Shown: piece by piece, positions 45,378 to 54,044 of the stretch
How positions within the stretch are numbered: position 1 is the first letter of the stretch
Layout of the letters: each line of letters opens with the position of its first letter
Source: Saprospiraceae bacterium UBA6168
GTDB lineage: Bacteria; Bacteroidota; Bacteroidia; Chitinophagales; Saprospiraceae
Direction: 5' to 3'
Length of the DNA stretch: 64,000 nt
NCBI GenBank assembly: GCA_002435785.1
Contig: DIUC01000032.1
Coordinates: 1 to 64,000 of the forward strand
Notes under the pieces: model-generated
What the model saw: only the letters and a program-made list of their open reading frames with translations
Databases searched by the model: none
What the model was told of the DNA's origin: nothing
Translations under genes and position numbers: made by a program

Positions 45378-46577
45378 TCAATTAAAAGGGTTGGAGAACT
45401 TCTCGTCTTTTATCAGATTTTGGTCGGTCAAGGTTTCCATGAACGCCACGAGGGCCTTTTTCTCCAAAGAACTCAATTTCAACCTCAACGGCTCGCCGTC
45501 CGGGCCTATCATTTTTTTGTCGAGAAAGGGGTGGGCCTTAACGCCGCTGTCATAGAAATCCACGACTTCTTCCAGCGTCTTGAAACGGCCATCGTGCATG
45601 AACGGGCCAGTGAGGGCGATGTTTCGGAGGCTTGGAATCCTGAATTGGCCATTTCTCAAGCCTACATCGGTTGAGGACAAGTCAAGGCCGTTGTTGGCGG
45701 TGCCTTTTGGCCCTCCACTCCCGAAACTGCTTTCGCCGTATTCTCCACCGGGGCGGTCGTCGGCAGCGAAATTGTTCCCGCTGTGGCATTGTGCGCATTT
45801 TGTGCGGTCGCTGAAAAACAATTCGGCGCCCATTTTCTCCAAACCATTGATAGCGTTGGAGTTTCCAGCGGTAAACGCATCGAACCTGCTGTCCACGGAA
45901 ACCATACTGCACAGGAACTGGGCCATTGCGTCCGAAATACGCTCTTCGTTTATGTCGGTCGAGCCATAAGCTTTTTGGAAAAGCGCAGGGTAATAGGGTG
46001 TGTTCGTCAATTTTTTGGCCAAGACATCCAAATCCTCCATCCCCATTTCGATGTGGTTTTGGACGGGCTTGAGGGTGAGTTCTTTGGCGGAATGCACCCT
46101 GGAGTCCCAGAAAAGGTTGCGGTTGAGCGCCACGTTGATAATGGCCATCGAGTTGCGGGGCGTTACCTTTCCTCCGAAGCCAATGCTACCGGCAGATGGG
46201 TCGGCGAATGCAAATTTTTGGATATGGCAGGAGGCACAGGACGTGGCGTTGTTGATGGACAATTTGGTGTCGTAAAAAAGCACCCGGCCCAAGGTGGCTC
46301 CTTCGTTTGTCACGGTTGGGTTCGCCGAAATACCATTGAAGCTGTTCTCGAAGTCAATGAATTGGCCACCACCGGGGTTGTTTGCAAGGAAAACATTCGG
46401 TGCATTGGCCTGAAATTCAATTTGGAAGGCAGGAGGGAATTGAACGCCTTCATAATCAAAAGGCTGGTTGGGAAGGGAGAGTTTTACCCCTTCCACGGGT
46501 TCCTCTTGTTTCAAGCAGCTTGCCAAGGCAATGGTTGCCAAGATGGCGAGGGAAAGCAATAGTGCATTTTTTTTCAT
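45378..46577 (-). CDS. Di-haem cytochrome c peroxidase-like lipoprotein (CcpA/MauG family)
   Basis: A 399-residue exported protein. The signal peptide ends in ALASC, a lipobox with a lipidated Cys near residue 20. Two c-type haem sites are present: CASCH (about residue 114) and CAQCH (about 267). The di-haem peroxidase fold is indicated by GRVLFYDTKLS, TPRNSMAIINVALN, and FRIPSLRNIALTGPFMHDGR. Such proteins reduce hydrogen peroxide or act as MauG-like oxidases in the periplasm. It is alone, with a terminator after it. Confidence 0.92.
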   Translation of the reverse strand: MKKNALLLSLAILATIALASCLKQEEPVEGVKLSLPNQPFDYEGVQFPPAFQIEFQANAPNVFLANNPGGGQFIDFENSFNGISANPTVTNEGATLGRVLFYDTKLSINNATSCASCHIQKFAFADPSAGSIGFGGKVTPRNSMAIINVALNRNLFWDSRVHSAKELTLKPVQNHIEMGMEDLDVLAKKLTNTPYYPALFQKAYGSTDINEERISDAMAQFLCSMVSVDSRFDAFTAGNSNAINGLEKMGAELFFSDRTKCAQCHSGNNFAADDRPGGEYGESSFGSGGPKGTANNGLDLSSTDVGLRNGQFRIPSLRNIALTGPFMHDGRFKTLEEVVDFYDSGVKAHPFLDKKMIGPDGEPLRLKLSSLEKKALVAFMETLTDQNLIKDEKFSNPFN

Positions 46578-46672
46578 TGGAAATTTTTATTTCGTGAAAC
46601 GAAGACAAGATTAACGAATAGATTTCAAAGTTTAAGCCAACGGCGTGTTTTTTAACAAGGCAAAAACATTTT

Positions 46673-47260
46673 TTAGGATTTTCTGGGCAAAATGAAGTTG
46701 AGGTTTACGGCTACTGGGGGAATGAACCGAAAATCTGCCGTGCCCGTATTGGTATCTATACCAAGCACCAATGCCGACTCAACGGACAGCCCAACTGCTG
46801 GCGAAATGCGGTACTCCATGCACCATCGTGGCCCCAAACCTATGACAACAGCCTCCGTTCGGTTGTCCCCTATCAAGTTGAAGCTCCCCACGGCTAAGTA
46901 CCCATCGAAGCCACGGTAGAACACCCACCGTTCGTTGAATTCCTTTCGTAGGGTGGTGCCCATTCTGATATTAAAGTTGGCATTGTCCACCGATTCAAAC
47001 ATTTCGCCCTCCGCAAGCAATATCCCGATGCTGGTATGGAAGGCACGCTGTCCATTGAAGCGGTTGAAATCAACGGTGTAAGGTCCTGCCACTAATGGGT
47101 TGGTCCGGTTGAAGGGGATTAGCTGTGTCAGGAGGGGCGTCATGTTCATTCCCACCATCCTGTATCGCTGGGGGTACTCCCATTTTGATGGCTCGGCTTG
47201 GTCTTGTGCAGCTACCCATGTGGCATTCAGCGTACAAAGCAAGAGTGCAAGGCATTTCAT
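46673..47260 (-). CDS. Small outer-membrane barrel-like protein
   Basis: A 195-residue exported protein (signal peptide MKCLALLLCTLNATWVAAQ) with alternating strands such as VDFNRFNGQRAFHTSIGI, YLAVGSFNLIGDN and VGLSVESALVLGID, and a terminal strand NLNFILPRKS. It fits a small beta-barrel but belongs to no family I recognise. It lies 21 bases downstream of a similar gene on the same strand, which points to an operon of two related-type barrel proteins. Confidence 0.62.
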   Translation of the reverse strand: MKCLALLLCTLNATWVAAQDQAEPSKWEYPQRYRMVGMNMTPLLTQLIPFNRTNPLVAGPYTVDFNRFNGQRAFHTSIGILLAEGEMFESVDNANFNIRMGTTLRKEFNERWVFYRGFDGYLAVGSFNLIGDNRTEAVVIGLGPRWCMEYRISPAVGLSVESALVLGIDTNTGTADFRFIPPVAVNLNFILPRKS

Positions 47261-47281
47261 AAAGTCTTGATTTTTAATGGG

Positions 47282-47932
47282 TTAGAAGGAAAAATGAACG
47301 TAAAGCGAATTGGGAATTGCAGGCAAAACCGAGAACTTGCTTTGCTTCGTAATTTGGTCCGGCAAGCCTTGCCCTATTTCCGTGATGGATTCCCCGTAGG
47401 TAAAGATTGCGTAGGCATAACTTTCGGTGGATAGCCAAATCCTATTGGTCACGGTAAAATATATCCCCAAGAACGGCCCTGCACCGCCACCCGTTCTGAA
47501 CAATGAAGATTTCAAACTGCTGAACGAGTCGAAGCTGCTTTTTTCCTTGTAGTAATTCCCCACCAAATCTACACCATAATATATGGTGAACCGCTCGCTG
47601 ACAGGCTGCAACCATTCCCGGCCCAATTTGAGCTGCAACGCTGATTCCTGGGTATTCCGAAAATCAAAGTTGGGCAGTTCCTCCTTGTTGGTTTCTATTT
47701 TGAAATTGCCGCCGAGGCGCCAAATTTTGTTGTCCTTCAGCAATTTTAGGCTAAATAGATAAGGGTCTTTGGGAAGGGTTTCACCGCCCGAGTTGAAAAA
47801 TCCGGCCAAGGTGTTCGTGATGTTGATGCCTACCAACACCTTTTTATCGCTTTCCATTGGATTATTGAATTGGCCAAAACATGTTGCATAAGTTAATCCA
47901 ACTACTATCAAAGTAAAAATGATGCTTTTCAT
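47282..47932 (-). CDS. Outer-membrane barrel-like protein
   Basis: A 216-residue protein with a signal peptide (MKSIIFTLIVVGLTYATCFGQ) and barrel-type strands: KKVLVGINITNTLAGFF, FTIYYGVDLVGNYY, GAGPFLGIYFTVTNRIW and the terminal NSLYVHFSF, which ends in the aromatic residue usual for BamA-inserted barrels. It is not assigned to a known family. It is followed closely by the 195-residue barrel protein; both may work together. Confidence 0.65.
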   Translation of the reverse strand: MKSIIFTLIVVGLTYATCFGQFNNPMESDKKVLVGINITNTLAGFFNSGGETLPKDPYLFSLKLLKDNKIWRLGGNFKIETNKEELPNFDFRNTQESALQLKLGREWLQPVSERFTIYYGVDLVGNYYKEKSSFDSFSSLKSSLFRTGGGAGPFLGIYFTVTNRIWLSTESYAYAIFTYGESITEIGQGLPDQITKQSKFSVLPAIPNSLYVHFSF

Positions 47933-48044
47933 AAATGGTTAGTGTGCTTGATGAACATAGACGGGTTATTTCCAAAATTGGTTTGCAAGGTTTGACTTTA
48001 ACATCCAATTTTTATCAAATCGGCAACAAATTAAGGCAAGCTGA

Positions 48045-48073
48045 TTGAATTTCTTGCATAGGCGCTACATTTG
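48045..48073 (+). promoter_or_regulatory. Bacteroidota promoter before the GH127 gene
   Basis: TTG at 48045-48047, an 18-base spacer and TACATTTG at 48066-48073 match TTTG-N19-TAnnTTTG well. Transcription would begin near 48080, about 55 bases upstream of the ATG at 48136. Confidence 0.6.
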
Positions 48074-48135
48074 GGCTTCGACTCCAGTTTCCCATCAACA
48101 ACAATCGCTTTGTACCTTCTTATTTTCTTGTTACA

Positions 48136-50583
48136 ATGAAGCATTTCTATTTTCTTTTTTCCGGGGTTTTGTTACCATTTTTGGGGTATTCTCAAGCCGA
48201 CAAACCACATTACCCAATCCAGCCAGTCCCCTTCACGGACGTGAAAATCACCGACCAGTTTTGGGCACCCCGCCTCGAAACCATTCGGACGGTGACTTTG
48301 CCCTATACCTTCCAGCAATGCGAGGAAACAGGCCGAGTGAAGAACTTCGACATTGCCGCAGGCAACGCAACTGGTTCATTCTGTGGGGTTTATGGCTTTG
48401 ACGACTCCGATGTCTATAAAATCATCGAAGGAGCGGCCTACTCCATGCAGGTGCACCCCGACCCTAAACTCGATGGCTATGTGGACAGCCTGATTGAGAA
48501 AGTCCGGCTGGCGCAAGAACCCGATGGCTACCTCTACACCTGGCGCACCATCAACGAGCGGGAAAAAGCAGCGGGCATTGCAAAAAAAGATGTGACGGGC
48601 GACTATTACAAGGGCACCGACCAGCGATGGATACATGAGGATAAGCACAGCCACGAAACCTACAACCTCGGCCATTTGTACGAGGCTGCCGTGGCTCACC
48701 ACCTCGCTACTGGAAAGCGGAACCTGCTCGACATTGCCATCAAAAGCGCCAACTTGCTCGAAAAAACCTTTGGCTGGGGCAAGCTGCAACAAGCACCCGG
48801 CCACCAGGAAATCGAACTCGGCCTCACCAAGCTTTACCTTGTTACTGGCGAAAAGAAGTACCTCGACCTCGCCAAATTCTTCCTCGATGTTCGAGGTTAC
48901 GCCAACGAAGAGTACAGTCAAAACCACAAAAAGGTCACCGAGCAAAAGGAAATCGTGGGCCATGCCGTGCGTGCCTGCTACATGTACGCCTCAATGGCCG
49001 ATGTGGCCGCCTTGACGGGCAGCATGGAGTACATCCCAGCCCTCAATTCGCTTTGGGAAGATGTGGTAGGGAAGAAAATGTACGTAACTGGCGGCATCGG
49101 CAGCAGCGGTTCGAACGAGGGGTTCAGCAAGCCCTACGACCTCCCCAACTACTCCGCCTACTGCGAGACCTGCTCCTCCATCGCCTTTGTTTATTGGAAC
49201 CAACGGATGTTCCAGCTCACTGGTGAAAGCAAGTACATTGACGTTTTGGAACGAACCCTTTACAATGCCTTGGATGCTGGCCTATCGCAAACAGGCGACC
49301 GCTTCTTTTACCCAAATCCCCTCGAAAGCCGCAAGAACGTGGAGCGCAGCCCGTGGTTCCAGTGTGCCTGCTGCCCTTCCAACGTGGCGAGGTTCTTCCC
49401 CTCCATACCGGGCTATGTTTTTGCGAAGCGGGAAAATGAGGTTTTCGTGAATCTCTACACCACCAGCGAGACGACGGTTGAAAACGTCAACAGCAAAGGC
49501 CAATCGGTCAAGGTGAAAATTGCGCAGCAAACCGACTATCCTTGGGACGGCAAAATCACGTTATCGGTCGAGCCGGAAAAGCCCAACACTTTTACCCTAA
49601 AGCTGCGGATACCGGGTTGGGTGCAGGGCGATGCCGTGCCCTTCGATTTGTACGGCTTTGCTAACCATGATGGCAGCCAAGTGCAGGTGCATCTCAATGG
49701 GAAGAAAATTCTGGGCGGCATAAAGGACGGTTACATGACCATCGAGCGGAAGTGGAAACCGGGCGACGTCGTATCCCTGGTGCTGCCGATGCCCGTCCAA
49801 CAAGTCAAGGGCAACTCCAAAATCGAGGCCACAAACGACCGGTACGCCCTGCAACGTGGCCCGCTTGTCTATTGCATCGAGGGAAGGGACCAGCCCGACG
49901 AGCGGGTACTGAGTGCTTACATTCCAAAAAATACGGCCTTCGCTTCGCAATATGAGGCAGGATTACTTGGCGGTGTGCAGACCATCACTTTCGAAGGGGC
50001 TTTGGTGAAGAAGAAAACCGCTCCCGACCAAGGCGACCTGATGCCCATGAAGTTCAAGGCAATACCATATTACGCTTGGGCCAACAGAGGTAGGGACAAC
50101 ATGCTTGTTTGGTTGCCCAATAGCTTTGAAAGCGTACGGCCAATGTCACAGCCTACCTTGGCAGCAAGGAGCAAAACCACTGCTTCGGAGGGCATGAGGG
50201 GCGAACTTTCTGCCGTCGTTGACCAATGGATTCCCAAACATTCGGATGATCACGAGAATCCATACGTGCACTGGTGGCCGCATTTTGGTTCCACAGAGTG
50301 GGTTCAATATGATTTCGAGAAAGAGGAACAGGTAGGCAGCAGCCGCATTTATTGGTTTGACGATGAGTCGAGTGGGGGTGGTTGTCGAGTACCCAAGTCG
50401 TTCGTTATCAAGTATTTGGAAAACGGCGAGTGGAAAAAATGCTATTCACACGATGGGTTCAAGGTGGTGAAAGATGGTTGGTCCGATGTGGATTTTGAGC
50501 CAGTGAAAACCACAGCCCTGCGCCTTGAAATCTTGTTGCAAGATGGCGTAAGCAGCGGGGTGCATGAGTGGGAGGTGAGGTAG
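48136..50583 (+). CDS. GH127 beta-L-arabinofuranosidase with C-terminal carbohydrate-binding-like domain
   Basis: An 815-residue exported enzyme (signal peptide MKHFYFLFSGVLLPFLGYSQ). The GH127 (formerly DUF1680) alpha/alpha-barrel spans about residues 30-440; the zinc and catalytic residues known from Bifidobacterium HypBA1 are in place: Glu344 and Cys346 in YCETCSS, and Cys412-Cys413 in CACCPSNVARFF, the first being the nucleophile. Beta domains follow (to about 660), and the last 115 residues (WVQYDFEKEEQVGSSRIYWF) look discoidin-like. It removes beta-L-arabinofuranose from plant hydroxyproline-linked glycans. No SusC/SusD pair adjoins it. Confidence 0.9.
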   Translation: MKHFYFLFSGVLLPFLGYSQADKPHYPIQPVPFTDVKITDQFWAPRLETIRTVTLPYTFQQCEETGRVKNFDIAAGNATGSFCGVYGFDDSDVYKIIEGAAYSMQVHPDPKLDGYVDSLIEKVRLAQEPDGYLYTWRTINEREKAAGIAKKDVTGDYYKGTDQRWIHEDKHSHETYNLGHLYEAAVAHHLATGKRNLLDIAIKSANLLEKTFGWGKLQQAPGHQEIELGLTKLYLVTGEKKYLDLAKFFLDVRGYANEEYSQNHKKVTEQKEIVGHAVRACYMYASMADVAALTGSMEYIPALNSLWEDVVGKKMYVTGGIGSSGSNEGFSKPYDLPNYSAYCETCSSIAFVYWNQRMFQLTGESKYIDVLERTLYNALDAGLSQTGDRFFYPNPLESRKNVERSPWFQCACCPSNVARFFPSIPGYVFAKRENEVFVNLYTTSETTVENVNSKGQSVKVKIAQQTDYPWDGKITLSVEPEKPNTFTLKLRIPGWVQGDAVPFDLYGFANHDGSQVQVHLNGKKILGGIKDGYMTIERKWKPGDVVSLVLPMPVQQVKGNSKIEATNDRYALQRGPLVYCIEGRDQPDERVLSAYIPKNTAFASQYEAGLLGGVQTITFEGALVKKKTAPDQGDLMPMKFKAIPYYAWANRGRDNMLVWLPNSFESVRPMSQPTLAARSKTTASEGMRGELSAVVDQWIPKHSDDHENPYVHWWPHFGSTEWVQYDFEKEEQVGSSRIYWFDDESSGGGCRVPKSFVIKYLENGEWKKCYSHDGFKVVKDGWSDVDFEPVKTTALRLEILLQDGVSSGVHEWEVR

Positions 50584-50607
50584 GAGGAAGCTGTTGACAC
50601 AGATATT

Positions 50608-50654
50608 AAAGAAGGACGGCATTGGAACAAATGGCTCCAATGCCGTCCTTCTTT
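50608..50654. terminator. Strong bidirectional terminator between GH127 and protease genes
   Basis: A perfect 19-bp inverted repeat (AAAGAAGGACGGCATTGGA at 50608-50626, complement 50636-50654) with a 9-nt loop between two convergent genes. Confidence 0.92.
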
Positions 50655-50661
50655 TTGGCAG

Positions 50662-53580
50662 TTATTGTTTGATTATTCTTTGGGTCAAAAGGCCATTCTC
50701 AACTTGCATTTTTACAAAGTAAACGCCTGGTGCCAAGTCTGGTTCCACTATGAACTGCTGCGTTCCCGGAGGGAAAAACTGCGTTTTCTCAAACAACTGC
50801 CTTCCCATGACGTCGGTGATTTGGAACTGGACATCTTGTGATTTACCTAAGTTGAAGTTCACCACAAAACTTTTATCGAACGGATTTGGGGCAATGCGGA
50901 GCCCAAGTTGCGCACCAAGTGCATCCTGTGTACCACTCACACATTGCGTAGTGAAGAAAATGGAGCCGGAATAGTCGCTTGCAACACCAGTGCAGTTGGA
51001 GCGGACTTGTACTTCGTATTGTTTGCAAACTTCCAGCGAGGCAAAGTCGAGGGTGTTGGTTGCAGCAGCGGTGGTTGTCCATCCAGTGATGCCGACCTTG
51101 CGGTGGCGCACGGTGTAGTTGTTGGCGTCCGTCACATTGGTCCAACCGAGTTTGGCAGTGGTCATGGTGGTGTCGGAAATTGCCAATTCGTTCGGAATGG
51201 TGCAATCTGGCGCAGTGCCAGCCACGATGTTTACACAGTAATCTTCCACTTCTCCTGCGGCAAATGAAGCAGCGCATGGGCCAGCGGGCTGTGCGTTCCA
51301 GCGCATGATGACCCTCATGCGGGTAGGGCCAAGGATGGCGTCTCCCGACACAACGATGTTCCCTGTGACCGTCGTGGAGGCGGTGCTGCCAGCATCGAAA
51401 GCCTTTTCGCCGGGGTCGTTGAAATCGCCATCTTGGTTGAAATCAATGTAAACCACGAACCATTCAGGATAGGTGCCACCGGCAAAACCGGGCGTCAGGC
51501 TGATGAGATTGGAGGAGTAGGTCATCAAATCGGTGGATATGCCTGTGTAATCACCATAGCCATCGTCTGCACTGCTGGAGTTGTTGATATCGCCAATGGT
51601 CACGTTGGCAATCCACTCGTAAAGGGTGCTTTGGCCAGCCGATGGGCAATAGACCAAATCGAGGCAACCACCGCAACCGAGGGTGGTGAAGTGTATCGGC
51701 TCCGTAAAAGCAGTCAATCCGGTATCGCACACGGTCTGCACTTGCACAGAGTACGCTCCGCAAATGTCGAGGTTGGCGAGGTCGAAGGTGCTGTTGGTCA
51801 GGTCGGTGAAAAGTTGGGAGCCTTGCGGCCCGGTAAGGAGCAGGTTGTAGCTGTTGGCAGCGAAGACGGGCTGCCAGCTTGCCAAGGCCGAGTTTGTCGT
51901 AACATCGCTGACGACAAAATTTGCCGGAGGCAAACAGCACCCATCTGTGGAGAAGAAGTAGGAGTTGGAGTAGCCACTCGAATCGCTGCTACAGATTTCC
52001 TCAATTTGGAACTCGTAATCGGTACATGCCTGCAAGCCAGTAAAGGATAGCGGGCTTGATACGCTGTCAAGCACCGTCCAGTCTGTGCTGCCCATTGGGC
52101 GGTACCGAAGGTTGCTTTGAAGGGTAGAATCAGTGGAAGTCCACGTGAACAAGGCGGAAATGTCAAGTATGTCCGCAACGTTCACGTTGTATGCCTTTGG
52201 GCATGGGCCACAGTTCTGCAAGATGAGGTTCAGGCTGTTGAAGGCATTTACTCGCCCACCGTACTTTGTTTCATTGACCAAGTTGGGTATGATGTCAATC
52301 CCATCAAATAGTGCGTTTCGGATGAGCAGGGCAGTGCCACTTGGGTCGGCAATCGCCTGTGGCCCAATGCTGGAGCAGGGTGCCGAGTAGAGTAGGGCGA
52401 TAATACCTGCCGTCAAAGGACTTGCGAAGGAAGTGCCGGAAGTGGTGGATGGCCCTCCATTGTTGCTCAGGGTCACGATGCCGCCGCCCGGAGCTGCTAT
52501 ATCTATATGTGTAGTGCCGTAACCCGAAAAGGTGCGAACATCTTGGTTATTGGTAGCGGTGACGGCCACCATGTACTCGCTCGGGCAGGCGGTAGGTAGG
52601 TCGAGCACATTGTCAATGTTGACGTTGTTGTTGGCGGTAGCTCCGCAACTGAGGATACCCTCCATGCCAAGCGAGTCGTAGAATGCACACCAAAGCGGTG
52701 AATCGGCAGGGTTGCCGCCGTCTATGCCCCAGGATGAGTTGGTAGCCACAACAAATGCACCCTCCGTGCCACCGCTTTGGTTGAACCTTTTTCGTTGAAC
52801 GAGGGGGTAGGTATAGGCTTTAACCACGTTGGCTTCTGTGAGGTTGCCCACTACTACGTGCATGATTTTCACTTCCCAATTTATCCCGGTCACGAACTGT
52901 CCGTTGTTTCCTTTTGCGCCAATCATGCCAGATACTTGGGTGCCATGCGAGGCGGAGGGAATGACATCGTTGTTGTTGTTCGCATTCCAACCATTGTAGT
53001 CGTCGGGGTAGCCGTTGTTGTCGTCGTCAATTCCATTGCCGGGGATTTCAGCAGTGTTGAACCACAGGTTTCCTTGCAAATCTGGGTGGGTGCGGTTGGC
53101 GCCTTCAACCACGCAAACCACAATTTCTTTTCCGTCGGTAGTAAGCCCACCGGTGGTGATGTCCCAAGCGAGGTCGGCATCCACGTCCGCATCGGGGGTG
53201 CCGCCACCTTGGCCGTTGTTCACCCATTGCCATTGGGCGGCGAAATTGGGGTCATCGGGAGTGGTTTCCCGCATGGAGATGAAGTGGTTGAGTTGCGAAG
53301 TTTGGACTGAAGGCTGGCGCTGGATTGTTGCCAACACTTCGGTTTCGTTGAATTGGGTGTGGTCGAAATGCAAAAGCCAGACCCGCAAGGGGGAGGAAAT
53401 CTCTTCGACAATTTGGAGTTCGATGGGTTTGTGCTGATTTGCCAATTCAGCGACAGTTTGGCGGATGTTTTGGCCGGGTTTGAGCTGTACAAGAATGTCG
53501 CCTTGGACATGGTCGAACCGTTGGGCAAATAAGGAAGCTATCGCCAAAAACGTTAGGCAAAAGATGGACAGGAATTTCAT
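50662..53580 (-). CDS. Subtilisin-like S8 protease exported by type IX secretion, catalytic Asp replaced
   Basis: A 972-residue secreted protein. After the signal peptide (to AQ20) comes a propeptide-like part (21-100), then an S8 domain (about 110-440) with His212 in SASHGTQVSGMI, Asn281 in ATNSSWG and Ser384 in TSGTSFASP. The first-Asp motif, normally VIDTG, reads VVEG (Val157-Val158-Glu159-Gly160), so the catalytic Asp position is Val. Two fibronectin type III domains, a GEVED domain (about 670-800) and another fibronectin domain follow; a type A T9SS signal (NPFDKSFVVNF to VENGLLTQRIIKQ) ends it. Whether it is active is unclear. Confidence 0.9.
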   Translation of the reverse strand: MKFLSIFCLTFLAIASLFAQRFDHVQGDILVQLKPGQNIRQTVAELANQHKPIELQIVEEISSPLRVWLLHFDHTQFNETEVLATIQRQPSVQTSQLNHFISMRETTPDDPNFAAQWQWVNNGQGGGTPDADVDADLAWDITTGGLTTDGKEIVVCVVEGANRTHPDLQGNLWFNTAEIPGNGIDDDNNGYPDDYNGWNANNNNDVIPSASHGTQVSGMIGAKGNNGQFVTGINWEVKIMHVVVGNLTEANVVKAYTYPLVQRKRFNQSGGTEGAFVVATNSSWGIDGGNPADSPLWCAFYDSLGMEGILSCGATANNNVNIDNVLDLPTACPSEYMVAVTATNNQDVRTFSGYGTTHIDIAAPGGGIVTLSNNGGPSTTSGTSFASPLTAGIIALLYSAPCSSIGPQAIADPSGTALLIRNALFDGIDIIPNLVNETKYGGRVNAFNSLNLILQNCGPCPKAYNVNVADILDISALFTWTSTDSTLQSNLRYRPMGSTDWTVLDSVSSPLSFTGLQACTDYEFQIEEICSSDSSGYSNSYFFSTDGCCLPPANFVVSDVTTNSALASWQPVFAANSYNLLLTGPQGSQLFTDLTNSTFDLANLDICGAYSVQVQTVCDTGLTAFTEPIHFTTLGCGGCLDLVYCPSAGQSTLYEWIANVTIGDINNSSSADDGYGDYTGISTDLMTYSSNLISLTPGFAGGTYPEWFVVYIDFNQDGDFNDPGEKAFDAGSTASTTVTGNIVVSGDAILGPTRMRVIMRWNAQPAGPCAASFAAGEVEDYCVNIVAGTAPDCTIPNELAISDTTMTTAKLGWTNVTDANNYTVRHRKVGITGWTTTAAATNTLDFASLEVCKQYEVQVRSNCTGVASDYSGSIFFTTQCVSGTQDALGAQLGLRIAPNPFDKSFVVNFNLGKSQDVQFQITDVMGRQLFEKTQFFPPGTQQFIVEPDLAPGVYFVKMQVENGLLTQRIIKQ

Positions 53581-53837
53581 TACAGGAGATGGATTTTATG
53601 AATTTATTCTGAGAGTCAAAGGTACATTTTGAAATCACCAGATTGGCTCAATTTTGTCACGCATTCAATAATTGGTTATCTGGCAGACAGTTTGTTGGTA
53701 ATGGGTTTTGGATGTTTTTATACAAATCCACGGTTTTAACCCTATTTTGTTTTGTCGGTTTTGAAATAATTGCTTTTTTTACGCATTAATTCTGTTTATC
53801 CCTAAAAGAAGACATATAACCGCTAACCTTGAAGGCC

Positions 53838-53854
53838 TTTTTCACAGTGAAAAA
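53838..53854. promoter_or_regulatory. Palindrome TTTTTCAC-A-GTGAAAAA upstream of the adhesin
   Basis: A perfect 8-bp inverted repeat around one central base, about 190 bases upstream of the adhesin ATG and 260 upstream of the protease start. Candidate operator in a divergent region; no binding protein is known. Confidence 0.35.
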
Positions 53855-53991
53855 AATCAGCGGCCCAAAAAAAATGCTTATCCTTGCATCATTTTTTAGC
53901 ACAGCCTTGAAATCCTAAAATTCGGCGAAAACTCCAGATATTCATTTTCCCTTTCGTTAATGCCTGTTAAATTTCTCACTTTTTGAAGCAA

Positions 53992-54023
53992 AACCCAACC
54001 TGTCCAGTAAACAGATTTGGGTT
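53992..54023 (+). promoter_or_regulatory. Leader stem-loop directly upstream of the giant adhesin
   Basis: AACCCAACCTGT at 53992-54003 pairs with ACAGATTTGGGTT at 54011-54023 (one mismatch/bulge), enclosing a 7-nt loop, and is followed by GTTATTTTT. It ends 21 bases before the adhesin ATG at 54045. It has the shape of an attenuator or of a 5' stabilising hairpin. Confidence 0.5.
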
Positions 54024-54044
54024 GTTATTTTTAAAAAAATAAAG

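Larger units (their letters stand above)
53581..54044. other. Divergent intergenic region upstream of protease and giant adhesin
   Basis: No gene is seen in this AT-rich 464-base stretch. It holds CAAAGGTA at 53617-53624 (TACCTTTG on the minus strand, a possible -7 box of the protease gene), a 17-bp palindrome TTTTTCAC-A-GTGAAAAA at 53838-53854, and a stem-loop at 53992-54023 in the leader of the adhesin gene. Confidence 0.6.
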
